This document shows positions 1-10,235 of a stretch of DNA of 24,697 bases, one piece after another. Origin of the DNA: Haplomitrium mnioides (taxonomy: Eukaryota > Marchantiophyta > Haplomitriopsida > Calobryales); contig JBNGIS010019120.1 in NCBI GenBank assembly GCA_049999725.1, positions 32,781 through 57,477 on the forward strand, in the 5' to 3' direction. The notes under the pieces were generated by a model. That model saw only the letters and a list, made by a program, of their open reading frames with translations. It was not told the origin of the DNA and ran no database searches. How positions within the stretch are numbered: the stretch's first letter is position 1; each line of letters starts with the position of its first letter. Both the position numbers and the translations under genes were made by a program.

Positions 1-685
1 ATAAGGGAAGTATACATAGTTAGAATTCCAGAGGGCCTTCAAGGACTCTGTTTTCTCTTGTACATTGTATATATGTGTTTGTTCATACATGTGTAGATAG
101 ATCTGTATTTGGCATTGCAGTTCTGTAGGTTTAATAGACTAGGAGACATCGGTTCAACTGAGCAGACCTTGGGACACACTTGAAGGGGGAGTCCAATCCC
201 TTGACACAAGTCTGGTGTCCTGGAGGTGAATGCTCTCTGTTCCCGATTCTGTTGCATAGTTAGGAATTAGAGCATGTTAGGATAGTTAGGAGTAATTGTA
301 CCAACGTTGTGACCACCCTGAGAGGGGGAGTCTAGCCCTTTTGTAGTGTTCAGCTGCGCAGGTCACCAGCTCCATTCTGCCCAGCACAAATAAGGTGGCA
401 AGGCCTAAACCCTTGGGTCCTAGGAATAAAGAGGAAGAATCACACGAATACAACCTAGGTATTATGAATGTGGACCTGTGATAGGTTGAATGATTAACTT
501 GAGAGTGAGAGGAAGAAGAAAGAGAAAAGCATACCAGACCTGTAAGGGGAGGAAGAGTCCTTAAGGTTTGAAAGTGGTAACTAGCAAGGGGCCATCTCAG
601 AAAAGAACTTGAAAGCCCGCAATCTGTCCTCCCCTGCGCTCGAAACAGGGCCTGAAAAGGTTAAGGACCGAAACATGGGAGCGAC
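1..685. other. Non-coding stretch, no gene recognised
   Basis: I see no coding frame of recognisable family here. A G-rich phrase (GGGGGAGTC followed a few bases later by CCC) occurs twice, near 184 and 325, each after a short CA- or CC-rich lead-in, which hints at an old internal repeat. The short open frame on the minus strand at 39-257 has no family features. The stretch may be part of an old LTR or leader, but no partner copy is visible in this window. Confidence 0.4.
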
Positions 686-878
686 ACTTTTTATTTTATT
701 TTCTTTTCTCCATCAGACCTCTGAAGTAACCTTGTCTTGACCTCAATCCTCCCCTTCTCTCCAAGCATGCCTTGAGTCCTTTTTATGTACATTGGAAGTC
801 ATGTTGACCCAAAACATAGAACCCGCATGGCTTCTCACTTAATTTTTTGAAATTTTTGCACTAAGCCCTTTCAAACCC
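686..878 (+). repeat. 193-bp direct repeat, copy A
   Basis: This copy matches 5047-5239 base for base at a constant offset of 4361, with about a dozen mismatches counted by eye (about 94% identity, mostly transitions) and no indels. Homology starts at a T-rich tract and stops abruptly after a run of three C at 878. It lacks TG..CA ends, so it is not an obvious complete LTR. It may be a fragment of one. Confidence 0.85.
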
Positions 879-1029
879 GGTTGATATTACTCCCCTTTTA
901 AATGTGAAGCATCCCCACGAACATCCGTGTGGCCTTCAGTTGGTTTACCTTATAGCTCTACGTATTGTTGTTGTTGCTCTAGTTGGAGGTAAAATTCAGA
1001 AAACAAAACTCACAACCACTAGAAAGAAA
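879..1029. other. Spacer, nothing recognised
   Basis: This lies between direct repeat A and the distal end of the minus-strand gag relic. It is A- and T-rich and has no motif or family match that I can support. Confidence 0.3.
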
Positions 1030-2327
1030 TTATTGAAAAACACACACACTCTGGTACATAGTCAAAGCTTCAAATTCTTCCCTAGTCCCACACAAATTTG
1101 AGTAAATTTTTTTTTTATCAAGATGGACATCCAATCTATACAACAACGTAGCTCGCTGCCTCCTTATCAGACCACTCTGTTGGCCTTCCTCCCCTAGCCT
1201 TGGAGTACAACATACACTCAAGGAACAATTGAAAAAACAAGAACAAACAAAGGTATTGTACATAGGGTTTATAAGAATGCAACTATATACAACATTGGTT
1301 GCAATTGGGTTTCTTGTTACATTTTCTTCTATGACAGCAAGATTATTGGGTTGGCTCAAGGTTAGCTCCTTCTTTGGTTCAAGATGAGGTTCAACTTTCG
1401 ATAACTTCTGGTCCTTTAGGCTGCAATCTTCCATCTAAGATGGCCTCTCCTCCTTTATTTGATGGAGTTCAAACTCTAATGGGTACGGTGTGGTCCACTC
1501 TCCTTTTTCTTCGGGTTCTAGGCTGAAACCATCCTTGTCCACTGATTCCCCCATTGTCTCCCCCATGCCAGATTTGGCTCCCATGCTCCTTGCCAACTCA
1601 ATTTGGTTGACCATCACTATGCCTCCCAACAATTTTGTGGATTCCCTCCCTTTCGGTTCTGCTTATTCTACTTCATCTTGAATGATGTATGGAGTAGGTG
1701 TTTGCACCTCTGCTATAAATTCTTCCAACTCTTTGACCACAGTCTTCTCCTTGGCTGCTTCCAAATCCTCCTGCAGTATCCCACATCTTCCTGTTGTGTC
1801 GGATAGAACCATGTAGGGTTTTCCCTTTCGTAGTCAAAATCACTAAGGAATGGCAACACTTGAGGCACATACTTTTTGGCCTTTTGCCATTTCTTGTGCT
1901 TGCCCTTCTAATGGGACTTGGATCTTGATTTGGCTACCAACTGATAACAATACTCCAAGGCAGAGGTTTCCTCCTTTATCCAGGCTGCTTCCTCCTCTTC
2001 ATACTAAGAATGTATGGCAATTGGATACCCATCCTTTTGCCCCCATGGTTCCGAGCAATTAGAAGAAACATGCCCAAGCTTACCACAATTCCAGCACACC
2101 ATAACTATCATTTTCGTGGGTCTGGTTGCGACCCACCCATCCGGTTGTTCAGCTTGGGAGGTACATGCCCCCTTCTCTAGATTTGGTTTGATGTTCGCAA
2201 GGAGGGCCCGCATTACCTCTATTTTTGAACTCAATTCTGCTAAGTGAGCTCCCCTTCCCTTGACATCCTTTCTGATCCCTCTCGCGAATTCCCTCATGCC
2301 TGTTGTTTTTTCCCTTCTTAGCGATTT
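1030..2327 (-). pseudogene. Ty3/gypsy gag-like relic with zinc knuckle
   Basis: This is a remnant of a retrotransposon Gag (nucleocapsid) protein, which in living elements coats element RNA in cytoplasmic particles. Reading leftward, a basic, helical stretch (2300-2150) precedes an intact CCHC zinc knuckle at 2055-2096. After a frame change, an acidic, charged frame runs from about 1775 to 1030. It has only two stops, one TAA near 1660 and one TAG at 1435-1437 that is followed at once by ATG in the same frame. The capsid portion expected before the knuckle is missing. In its place the open frame reads into 59-bp repeats, so the apparent start at 2474 is not a real start. No protease or RT follows. 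It may be a non-autonomous or deleted element. Gag identity is strong at the knuckle and weaker elsewhere. Confidence 0.7.
2055..2096 (-). other. CCHC zinc knuckle of gag relic
   Basis: The codons give Cys-X2-Cys-Gly-X3-His-X4-Cys, the canonical retroviral-type zinc knuckle (CX2CX4HX4C), with all four zinc ligands present. Zinc knuckles of this class bind single-stranded RNA in Gag proteins. Confidence 0.9.
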
Positions 2328-2422
2328 GGATCGTTGCTGCATTTGGATGCTGATCGGTGGAAATTTAGCGTAGATTCCGAAAGGATTGGTGCAGACCGTA
2401 GAATGCAAACTCCAAGAGATCA

Positions 2423-2540
2423 GCTTAATTCTGCAAGGCGATGAAGCTTGGCGTAGATCTGATGTGAATTCCAAAGGCTTGGCTTAATTCTGCAAGGCGA
2501 CAAAGCTCGGCGCAGATGTGATGTGAATTCCAAGGTTCAT
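2423..2540. repeat. 59-bp tandem repeat, two clear copies
   Basis: Two adjacent copies (starting at 2423 and 2482) share a GCTTAATTCTGCAAGGCGA core and end in a shared GATGTGAATTCCAA phrase. A third, more diverged copy can be traced toward 2350-2400. The repeats are read through by the minus-strand frame of the gag relic, which shows that the first part of that frame is not ancestral Gag. Confidence 0.85.
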
Positions 2541-2566
2541 TCCGAAATTTCCTATCAATCCTCAAA

Positions 2567-2779
2567 GCACCATGTTTCCGCGTAGGTTTGCGGACACTTT
2601 GAAGAATCCCACGGGCTCTCTTGAAGCGCTACGTTTCCGCAAAGTCTTGAGATTCTTGCGGAATCTCTAAGATTCCTATTGATTCCTAGAGTCCTGCTGA
2701 AGGCGCCACGTTTCCGAAAAGATCCAAGATTTCTGAAGAATCTCTAAGATTCTCGCAGATTCCTTGGATTTCCGTTGAG
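2567..2779. repeat. 59-77-bp tandem repeat, three copies
   Basis: Copies start at 2567, 2626 and 2703, each opening with GC(A/G)CNA(C/T)GTTTCCG and continuing with AATCTCTAAGATTC-type phrases in copies two and three. Copies two and three are 77 bp. The first is 59 bp, with an internal deletion. A partial fourth start is visible at 2780. The array lies directly next to the 59-bp array but has a different unit. Confidence 0.8.
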
Positions 2780-2934
2780 GTCACCACGTAATACATTGTG
2801 GCGCCATCCGACGCTGCCCCGCAAAGGGGTAGGCGGATCGTCACGCTGACCGCCCGTTGACCTGTTGACTTTCCCAACTGCCACGTCATCCGTAACGCCC
2901 TTGACCCTCTGAATAAAAACTACAAAGACCTCCA

Positions 2935-3515
2935 TTTTTGCCTCCGTTGGATCGGTGATAAATCCTCTTTTCGGCACCGTTTCCTCCTCTGTCGGATCTG
3001 CGCTAGATCACCTCTTCGGCATCTTTGGTTCTCTTTTGGTTGGATCTGTGACTCATCACCCTTTTGGCTGATGCCTTCTTGTTTCTTCTTGTCGAACTTG
3101 TGATAGATCACCATTTCAACCCTGCTTGCTTCTCCTCATAACGTTGATAAATCTTTGTTTCAACACTCTTTCTTCCTATACTGGAGTTGCTCTATATTCT
3201 TATTTCATCAACCCTTGTTCTCCCCCCAACGAGTCATTGTTAAGTAGGCTCTCCATTTAGGGAGGTCAATTGGAACCCTGTTAAGTGGTGTTCTCCACAT
3301 CGTAGGACGGATCGGAACCCCCTTAAGTGGGCCCCCTTTGTCAATTTATTGCCCTTTTGGTATCTTGTTCCCCTTCTGGCCAGACCTTTGATATATCCCT
3401 ATTTTGAGACCTTATATCCCTCCTCTTGCCGGATCATTGATAAGTGGTTGTTTCGGCACCTTTTTACCTTTCTGGCCAGACCGTCGATAGGTCACTGTTT
3501 CAGCAGCATGTTCTT
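2935..3515. repeat. Dispersed ~50-70-bp degenerate module
   Basis: A module of the form CGGATCTGTGATAGATCAC followed by a TTTCGGCACC-like phrase recurs near 2950, 2995, 3045, 3095, 3145, 3380, 3430 and 3480, with another copy near 3755. Spacing is irregular and copies differ by substitutions and small indels. The minus-strand frame at 2920-3114 is a translation of these modules and not a gene. Such arrays are typical of LTRs or leaders of old gypsy elements, and here they lie upstream of gag in its sense. Confidence 0.75.
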
Positions 3516-3876
3516 CAGGTAAAACATTGTCTTATATAACTTCATTTCGGATTCCTTCCTTGAAATAGGAACCCTCATAGGCTCCTTCTCTTCACTAAAG
3601 TGTGGAAAAGTTTGATGTAAGAACATTGAAGAAGTCTTCTCTAACTAACTCGTGGAAAATTTTGATGTAAGAATGATAGACTCCGCAGATCCATTTCGAA
3701 CTTTCTGATGACGTCCAATTCGAACTTTCAAAATCACCTTCCTCTCGTCTGAATCTTTGACATGTCACCTTTTCGGCCGATTAACCATTATCCCGCTTTG
3801 GAACCCTCTTAACCAGTCCCCTCCGCATCGGAAGACGAATCGAAACCACCTTAAGTGGGCTCCCCACTTAGGAAGG
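3239..3876. repeat. Paired direct repeat rich in TTAAGTGGG
   Basis: A block at 3273-3331 (GAACCCTGTTAAG...CCTTAAGTGGG) reappears at 3801-3859 with scattered substitutions. A TTAGG(G/A)AGG phrase sits just before the first block (near 3257) but just after the second (near 3869), so segment order is permuted. Between them, a 22-bp phrase (GTGGAAAA, then TTTGATGTAAGAA) is present twice, at 3602 and 3652. Confidence 0.7.
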
Positions 3877-5046
3877 CTGGTTTCCGCTCCATTCTTCGAA
3901 TTTGACCCCACAGACATCGGACTTCGATTCTTCGCAGATCACTTGTTCTTCGATCCAATCGTTTGTCATTTCGCTCCTTCTCATTTGATTTTTCATTTTC
4001 TTCCTTTCAACCAATCCCTGAGTCTATCATTTGTTGTAGCTCCTCTCCATTCGATTGCGCAACAGGGATTCTTCTTCCCAGATAGCTCAATCGTTCATTA
4101 TCTCTTCAGCACAATCTGCATGCAGCCTTCGATTTAGATCAGGTCATTCAATTCGGACGTAGCACTACCTCACTTGATCCACACCAACATTTAGATTTTG
4201 CGGCGTAGCATCCTTTATCCACTCTCTTCATCGCTGAATTCTTTCATCTTAGAGCCTTCTATTCCTTGTAGAGGTGTTTCTTCACAACTAGAGTCTGCAT
4301 CGCAACATATCACATCATGGCTTCTTCGCTCCGTCGAATCTTCACTCTTCTATTCAAATTCCAAGAGCCAAATCCAAATTCTCCTTGATATTCTTCATGT
4401 TATCACTTAATTTCGTCATCGTTCCTCATTACATTAACACCACGATGTATCTCCACTTGCACATATTCCTTGAACTTCATCCCACTTGGTCCACCAATTG
4501 CACCTATCAGATGTTGTTTCCAAACGCCAACCACCTCAACCCACCGGGCAAGCCTTACATACGGTTCTCCCCTCTTACAATTGGTCCCCTCAATTTCCTG
4601 TGATCAAATTTCTGAGAGAAATCCCCCCTTGAACTTTATGATTTATGTGCTTCAAAATCCCCACAATTCGATCCCTTACTCGTCCCGCACTCGATCCATA
4701 TCTCCCTTGCAACTCGATCCCCTGCTACGCATTCAATCCCATCCTTGGCCTGCTCACAATCATCCTCTCCCTCGCCACACAGCTCGTCGAACGTCAGCTC
4801 GGGAGATATCCCATAAGTGCTTCTCCAGAAGGCACATGCAATATATAAGTCCCTCACTCTTCTCTTCTTTCAAGAGGCAGCCCCCTAGAGGGGTGCAAGG
4901 CCACCACATATCCACTTCCTGCCCATGGACGGACCTAGTTCAGGGCTTACCCTTCCCCAGGGCAAGCTGTCCTCCGAGTTAGATAGTTAGTTAGATACAT
5001 GGTTAGTGGGCTTGGCTTATCCCCCGACAAACAAGTTAGTTTTATT
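3877..5046. other. Leader or LTR-like non-coding DNA
   Basis: This is a C- and T-rich stretch with no recognisable protein family on either strand. Open frames here (the longest at 4470-4982, plus strand) are Ser/Pro-rich and match nothing known to me. Near the right edge, CCCCCGACAAACA ends at 5033. Read on the minus strand it gives TGTTTGTCGGGGG, which resembles a gypsy LTR terminus, but I find no partner terminus in the window. The stretch is most likely the LTR and leader of the gag relic to its left. Confidence 0.4.
4841..4849 (+). promoter_or_regulatory. Possible TATA box in LTR-like DNA
   Basis: ATATATAAG is followed by a CT-rich start-site-like stretch. It is about 190 bp before the LTR-like terminus at 5033. 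The plus orientation disagrees with the minus-strand gag, so it may belong to another element or be fortuitous. Confidence 0.3.
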
Positions 5047-5239
5047 ACTTTTTATTTTCTTTTCTTTTCTCCATCAGACCTCTGAAGTAACCTTGTCCTG
5101 ATCTCAATCCTCCCCTTCTCTCCAAGCATGTCTTGAGCCCTTTTTATGTACATTGGAAGTCCTATTGACCCAAAACATAGAACCTGCATGGCTTCTCACT
5201 TAATATTTTGAGATTTTTGCACCAAGCCCTTTCAAACCC
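5047..5239 (+). repeat. 193-bp direct repeat, copy B
   Basis: This is the partner of 686-878. Its right edge (5239) lies within a few bases of the point where the next element's coding homology begins. The right edge is therefore shared between copies, while the flanks differ completely. Confidence 0.85.
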
Positions 5240-5244
5240 AGCTC

Positions 5245-6630
5245 ACAATGCCTTTCTCAATGAAGATTTGTTCGACATAAGAGAATGGAGGGCTATTGTT
5301 TATAGGGCTATTATATAGTTCCTCCTCACTGGTCAGATTCCCAAATGCTCAACTCAAGAGGCAGCAACAATGTTTTTGAGGAGGGTGCGGCCTTACCTAA
5401 ATAATCAAAGGAGTGCTCAATAAATTCTGCTGAGATGGACAAGTACGCCAATGCCTAGAAGCCGACCACGTCACCACCGTTATAAAGGCCATGCACGAAG
5501 ATGAGGAGGGCAACCATTTTGGTACTAAGACCACTATACAGAAGATCTTGACGGCTAAATACTAGTGGCCCACTCTACATAGGGACACCCATTTCTTTGT
5601 GAGGTAGTGCGATCCATGTCGACGATTTAGAAGGCCAGCCCCGTCTGCTCATCACCCACTAACTCATATATTGGCTCTTGGACCCTTCGAGAAATGGGGG
5701 ATTGACTTCATCGGGCCGATTTTGCCAACCACTAGAAGAGAGAACCGATATATTTTACTTTACACTGAATATGCCACCAAGTAGGTGGAGACAAGGGCTA
5801 CACATAGAGATGACGTCTCTATCGTGGCACAATTCCTATACAAGCGAGTTTTCACCAGGTTTGGTGTGCCTTTGGAACTAGTAAGTGATCAAGGCACCCA
5901 CTTTTTCAATCAAGTTGTCAAGGAGCTAACATGGCACTACTTGGTCAAGCATTGCAAGACAACTGCTTATCATCTGAAGGCTAACAGGTTGACTGAGAGG
6001 GCAAATGGTATCATTGGGAAAATATTAAACCGATCAAATGCGGCCAACAAGACAGACTAGGAGATGAAGTTACTCATTACGATATTTGCATACAACCAAG
6101 CCTATAAGACTACCATTGGTCACAGTCCCTATTTCGTGGTGTTCGTACAACACTCCTTGTTACCAGTGGAGTTTGAAATACCCACCGAGAGAGTGTTGAT
6201 CACAAAACGACGAGGTGAGACCAAAAGCAGAGAAGAGTGGTTGGAGCAAATAGAGTAGCTTGAAGAAACATTGTTGGTTGTAGAACAAAGACTAATGCAC
6301 CAATAACAGCTAAGCAAGACACAACATGATAGGAAGCTCCAACATAAACTTCTACAAGAAGGAGATCTAGTGATGCTCTACAACAACAAGTTCATCCACC
6401 TTCTAGAAAAACTGTAGATGCGTTGAATGGGACCTTAAATTCTCTAGAGGATGCACAATAGCAGGTTCGTATAGCTGACCACACTCCAAGGCGATAAAAT
6501 CATTAATTGGGTACACAATGATCGATTGAAGAAATACTTCTATTGTGAAGAGGAGAGAGACCACTTCCAAGAGCCAGAAGAGAGGGGACCTCAAACTTTT
6601 AAAAAAAATATTTGTCGACAATCAATTTAA
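5245..6630 (+). pseudogene. Ty3/gypsy integrase relic, 5'-truncated pol
   Basis: Integrase inserts element DNA into the genome in the nucleus. One frame, interrupted by stops, carries the RNase H-integrase linker (5245-5490) and the zinc-binding domain with H-X6-H-X30-C-X2-C all present (codons at 5494, 5515, 5608, 5617). The catalytic core has Asp at 5704, Asp at 5887 and Glu at 5995, giving D-X60-D-X35-E. The C-terminal domain has a GDLVMLY motif and a degraded GPY-like region (about 6370-6560). The frame ends at 6630. Stops at 5782-5784 and 6058-6060 fall where the family has Trp, which fits TGG to TAG changes. Others are at 6256-6258 and 6304-6306. Gag, protease, RT and RNase H are absent, and the left end abuts direct repeat B. 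The ligands survive although the gene is dead. Confidence 0.9.
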
Positions 6631-6791
6631 GCACAAGTGGTAGTGTAATTAGTAGAAACACAACAAGCATGACGATGAAGTGAGTCACTACACTCTCAAC
6701 ATGGGGGCACACATATATCGGTAGACAAAATTCAACTCTACCGGCTCATCTAAATTCTTGAGGAGATGTTTGCGAGGATGCTTCATACTTC

Positions 6792-6800
6792 GAAGGGGAG
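6792..6800 (+). other. Polypurine tract of the 5245 element
   Basis: GAAGGGGAG, followed by TTA and then TGTCAGCC, is the expected arrangement of plus-strand primer and LTR start. It lies about 160 bp after the integrase frame ends, which fits a gypsy 3' end. Confidence 0.65.
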
Positions 6801-7460
6801 TTATGTCAGCCAGTTGGGAACATGATTACCACGAAATTTTCTCAATTTCAGTCCAAAAGACCTGATGTTGTAATATTGAGGACACACGTGCCAGCCAGGG
6901 AGCAGAACAATACCAACTAAGGAGCTAAAAGGAGGGCTGCCAATAGCATAGCACGACTACACCAAGAGGGGACTCTCTAGATACATTTGAGAAGAGCTTA
7001 TGAGAAAGTAAATGAAAAGGTAAATTCCATGAAAAATGTGCATGGGAAAGGAGATTGGAAGGGCACAGATAGAACAAACAAACTCAAAGGAGAGCTTAAA
7101 GAATGCATGGAGCTACATTGGTTATTCTTGACTATCAGAGTCATGGCAAGGCCCAAAAATAAGAAGAATGGAGACGGTCTAAATGCAGTTAGAGTTGAAA
7201 AGAGGGGAGAAAGAATGCAACCACATTCAGATGGCAGTGACAACACAAGGGGTTAAAGAACACTCTAATATATCAAAATGCTAATGGGCCTGATCAGAAC
7301 CCAACAGGCTTTATTCTTTCAAGTTCATCCTTCTATCCAACATTTGTCGATTCTATCGGGTTGGGTCAAGCATCAGATTGGACCGTGCCAGATCTGTACT
7401 TTTTGGTATAAGTTCCAACTTCTGCATGGAAAATGGCGTCAGTAGCGCTCCATCGGGGTA

Positions 7461-7704
7461 AGCCAACTATCAAGGTTGACTATTCGAGTCTGCAATTGAC
7501 CATCGATGTATGTCATCAATAATCAAGATTACCGTCCATAGTCTGAATCGATCAAGTCTATCTGATCATTCCGATATCCTTTTTTGGGTCACATAACTTT
7601 TTTGTTCATCGGCTCAATTTATCGGAGGCCCGACCATCTGCGCTTATTAGAAAGAGTCAACTATTCAAGTTGACTATCAGAGTATGCAGCTGCTCATTGG
7701 GGTC
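7461..7704. repeat. Duplicated hairpin segment inside LTR
   Basis: A segment at about 7461-7505 recurs at about 7655-7700. Both copies centre on an inverted repeat: AGTCAACT, a 5-nt loop, then AGTTGACT in the second, and the same shape with a single mismatch and slightly different loop in the first. The spacing is about 194 bp. Confidence 0.6.
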
Positions 7705-7915
7705 TGCCATCGGTCATCAAGGCGATCATCATTGAGCTAACTTGATTGGGAGTCACTAGGTCATTTCAATGTCCCTCATCGGGCCAATCCAATCATTCTT
7801 TTTGGCCATGCCGATCCATTCTTCTTGGGGTAGTCTTGTCAAATAGACTATTTGGGGACTCTGTTATCATTCATAAGGAGCCAAGAACAAATGTCGCTAC
7901 TTAAAGAACTAGCAC

Positions 7916-7924
7916 TATAAAAAG
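7916..7924 (+). promoter_or_regulatory. TATA box in LTR
   Basis: TATAAAAAG is preceded by AGCAC and followed by a purine-rich, start-site-like stretch. It fits the core promoter of the LTR that begins near 6804. Confidence 0.5.
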
Positions 7925-8150
7925 CGGAAGAACACGACAAAGTGATAGAGCTGGTAGCACCAACGACACAATCAAGCACACAATCACGAAGGAGAGTTGC
8001 GACACAAAGTTATCAGACCTACCACCATCTGAGCAAGATTCGAACTACTCGGTGGAGAAATCACCTAGCCTTAACAAAGTTATCAGTGGAAGTTTGTAAG
8101 CAACAGAGATGCAGAATTAGAAGTGCACAAGGATCAACCGCTCTGTGACA

Positions 8151-9360
8151 CAAAGTTATTGGCACCTATGGAGGAGAGCATGTATACAGACAGAAAACAC
8201 AAAGAAAGAGTCCAATTACAAGTAGTGAAAGCGGGGAGGAACAACATGAGCCCAAGGAGGTTGAGATAAGTGTGTAGAGTCAAGCGTGGGCAATTCGAGG
8301 AGGGGACCTGAACTGGCAAGGTTGACCCAACTAAGAGCAGGAGGCTCTAGTGGGGTGGATTTGCCCAAGCAACATGGATACTCACAAGGAGCGCTACTTC
8401 TTTAGTCGTCTACACCCACAGGCCTAGCGTTGGTAAGTTGCTACTCTATCGAAAAAAGCCCAGCAAGCTGAGGTTTCAATTGAGAACTGCATCACTCAGT
8501 GAGGTGATCTCCTCTGCCATCCATAAAGGGTAAGCTCTAGCGAAGCATAGCACCATGAAGGTGGTATAAGGCCAATTCAATCTTCTGAGATCGGTTCTCT
8601 GACTATTGCAGGCAAGTCGAGAGGCTTCCATCTCTTTGAATGGGAGTGCATGGTAGGCGGGGCAATAAGGGTGGAGTGTGGGTTACCGGTGGTGGAGAGC
8701 GCCATCTCCCTAGATGGGGAGTAAGAAATCTAAGCCATCCGGACAATGGAGGTGAATCTATTTATCTAGCATGTGTGAGTGTGGAGTTACGAGGCTAAGA
8801 ATAACACTAAAGGGAGGCATCGGCAGTAGTAACAGAAGGCTACAAGGCGGATGGTGAGTAGGCGAATATTGGAGCCAGAAGGAGTGGGGAATTGTGAACA
8901 CACCATCCAACGAGTTTTCCGAGTTTCAAATAGTAGCAATAGAGTTGTGAAGTTCCTAGATTAGAGAGTAGTCATAGTAATTACATTTTGGAGCAAGGTC
9001 TGTCAACTTCTCCGAAGCCCTTGCAGGGACTGGAGCTAAAAATTTGCAATGAAGCAGACAACAAGTTGGTATACACTTACTCAAAATCTAGATGTTGAGA
9101 AGGAAAAGGATTACTTAGGAGTTGTATTGAGTAAAGCGTGTACCTCAAGTAGGGTACAAGTCGGTAAGACCTAGGAGTGATAAATACGATCTGAGGGCCA
9201 TCTCACAAAAGAGCCCTATGATACCATGTCACCCTTTCTCTTCAAACTTGCATTTTTGGGGTGTTAAGAACAAAGAAGAGGGGCCGACAAGGAACCTTGA
9301 CAAGTACACATACAATATTGCATGAGGCAATCACAATGCTACTGCAAGGTAACTTTTAAT
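8151..9360. other. No gene recognised
   Basis: The plus strand is purine-rich for the first 700 bases. Short open stretches occur (for example about 8960-9090 on the plus strand) but none shows a family motif. The stretch may hold the end of the LTR to the left and decayed upstream exons of the relic to the right. Confidence 0.35.
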
Positions 9361-10026
9361 TACCAAATATAGAGCCAAAAATCCTATGCTTTCACTGTGC
9401 AATTGCTATGTTTATGTGAGGCTGACACCAACATAAGCCTGCAACTTTGCAACCGATGACAATTACGACCAACGATAGAGGTTGAAAAGTGCATCTATTC
9501 AAAAGGCCAAGAAATGGCATTAGAAGTATATAGAGAGTAGGATGGTGTCATCCCAAAAATAAAAAAGAGAATTGGTGCTGGAGACTTTGGAGATAAAATC
9601 AAAGTCCACTCTGTAGAAGACCGTGACATCTCAAGAGAATTGGTTCCAATTGGCATTCAAAAGTGGAGAACTTTAGGAGTTACAACATAGCATATTTACA
9701 ATGAGGGGAAGATTTACTATGAAAGGTCATAAGCCAAAGGCCAAAGGATCTTTGAGAATAGAAGACAAGAAGTGGACATCGTGGAGGTCCTTTTAGGGTC
9801 TTCCTAACAAAATTAAAATTTCTATTTTGAAACGGGAGGAAGCTGAAGAGCTTTCAATTGAAGAAATGTCTCGCAAACTTGAGAGACATAAGGTTTTGGT
9901 GGTGATGGTGAAATAATTTTCTTTGAGGTATACTACAGCTTGTGAGAAGAAGAAAAGATGGAGTATCCCATCCATATTGAGGAGTCAAAGATGTCTTCAT
10001 TTTACTTGAGTTTTGAGAAATTATTG

Positions 10027-10235
10027 GTAAGTATTTTTTATGTTTTTCAATTTTGTTTCTAAAGTTGCATCAAATTGTTTTTCTAAAGGTTATCAAGTCC
10101 TTGTGCAAAGGACTGTAGAGTCCATGGGAGCATGGACTTGAGAGTTCAAATGCATTTGTAATGTTGCTCCTATTTCAAGTCAAGGTCTTTGTTTGTTTTT
10201 CTCCTCTAACTTGTTGTTTCGTGCTCTATACATAG
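10027..10235 (+). other. Candidate spliceosomal intron
   Basis: The donor is G|GTAAGT, an ideal plant 5' splice site. The body is T-rich (209 bp). A CTCTAAC-type branch-point candidate lies near 10204-10210, followed by T-rich sequence and a CATAG acceptor at 10235. Upstream and downstream frames join in phase 0. This is sequence evidence only, and no transcript is known to me. Confidence 0.5.

Larger units (their letters stand above)
6804..8150 (+). repeat. Probable 3' LTR of the 5245 element
   Basis: The LTR is inferred to begin with TGTCAGCC right after the polypurine tract. It contains a TATA box at 7916-7924, at a depth that fits a U3 of about 1.1 kb. The right boundary is not defined because the 5' LTR has been lost, so the end given here is a guess. 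Two internal duplications are visible (near 7461/7655, and GACACAAAGTTAT near 8000/8146). The two open frames at 6987-7256 and 6998-7246 look fortuitous. Confidence 0.5.

Noticed and set aside
2798-2806. TGGCGCC on the minus strand as a primer-binding site
   Set aside because: Only the first seven bases fit a known primer-site type, the preceding bases do not look like an LTR end, and the sequence lies inside a repeat-rich leader.
4470-4982. A 170-codon open frame on the plus strand
   Set aside because: It is Ser/Pro-rich, overlaps open frames in other phases, carries no motif, and lies in C/T-rich LTR-like DNA, where stop codons are rare by composition.
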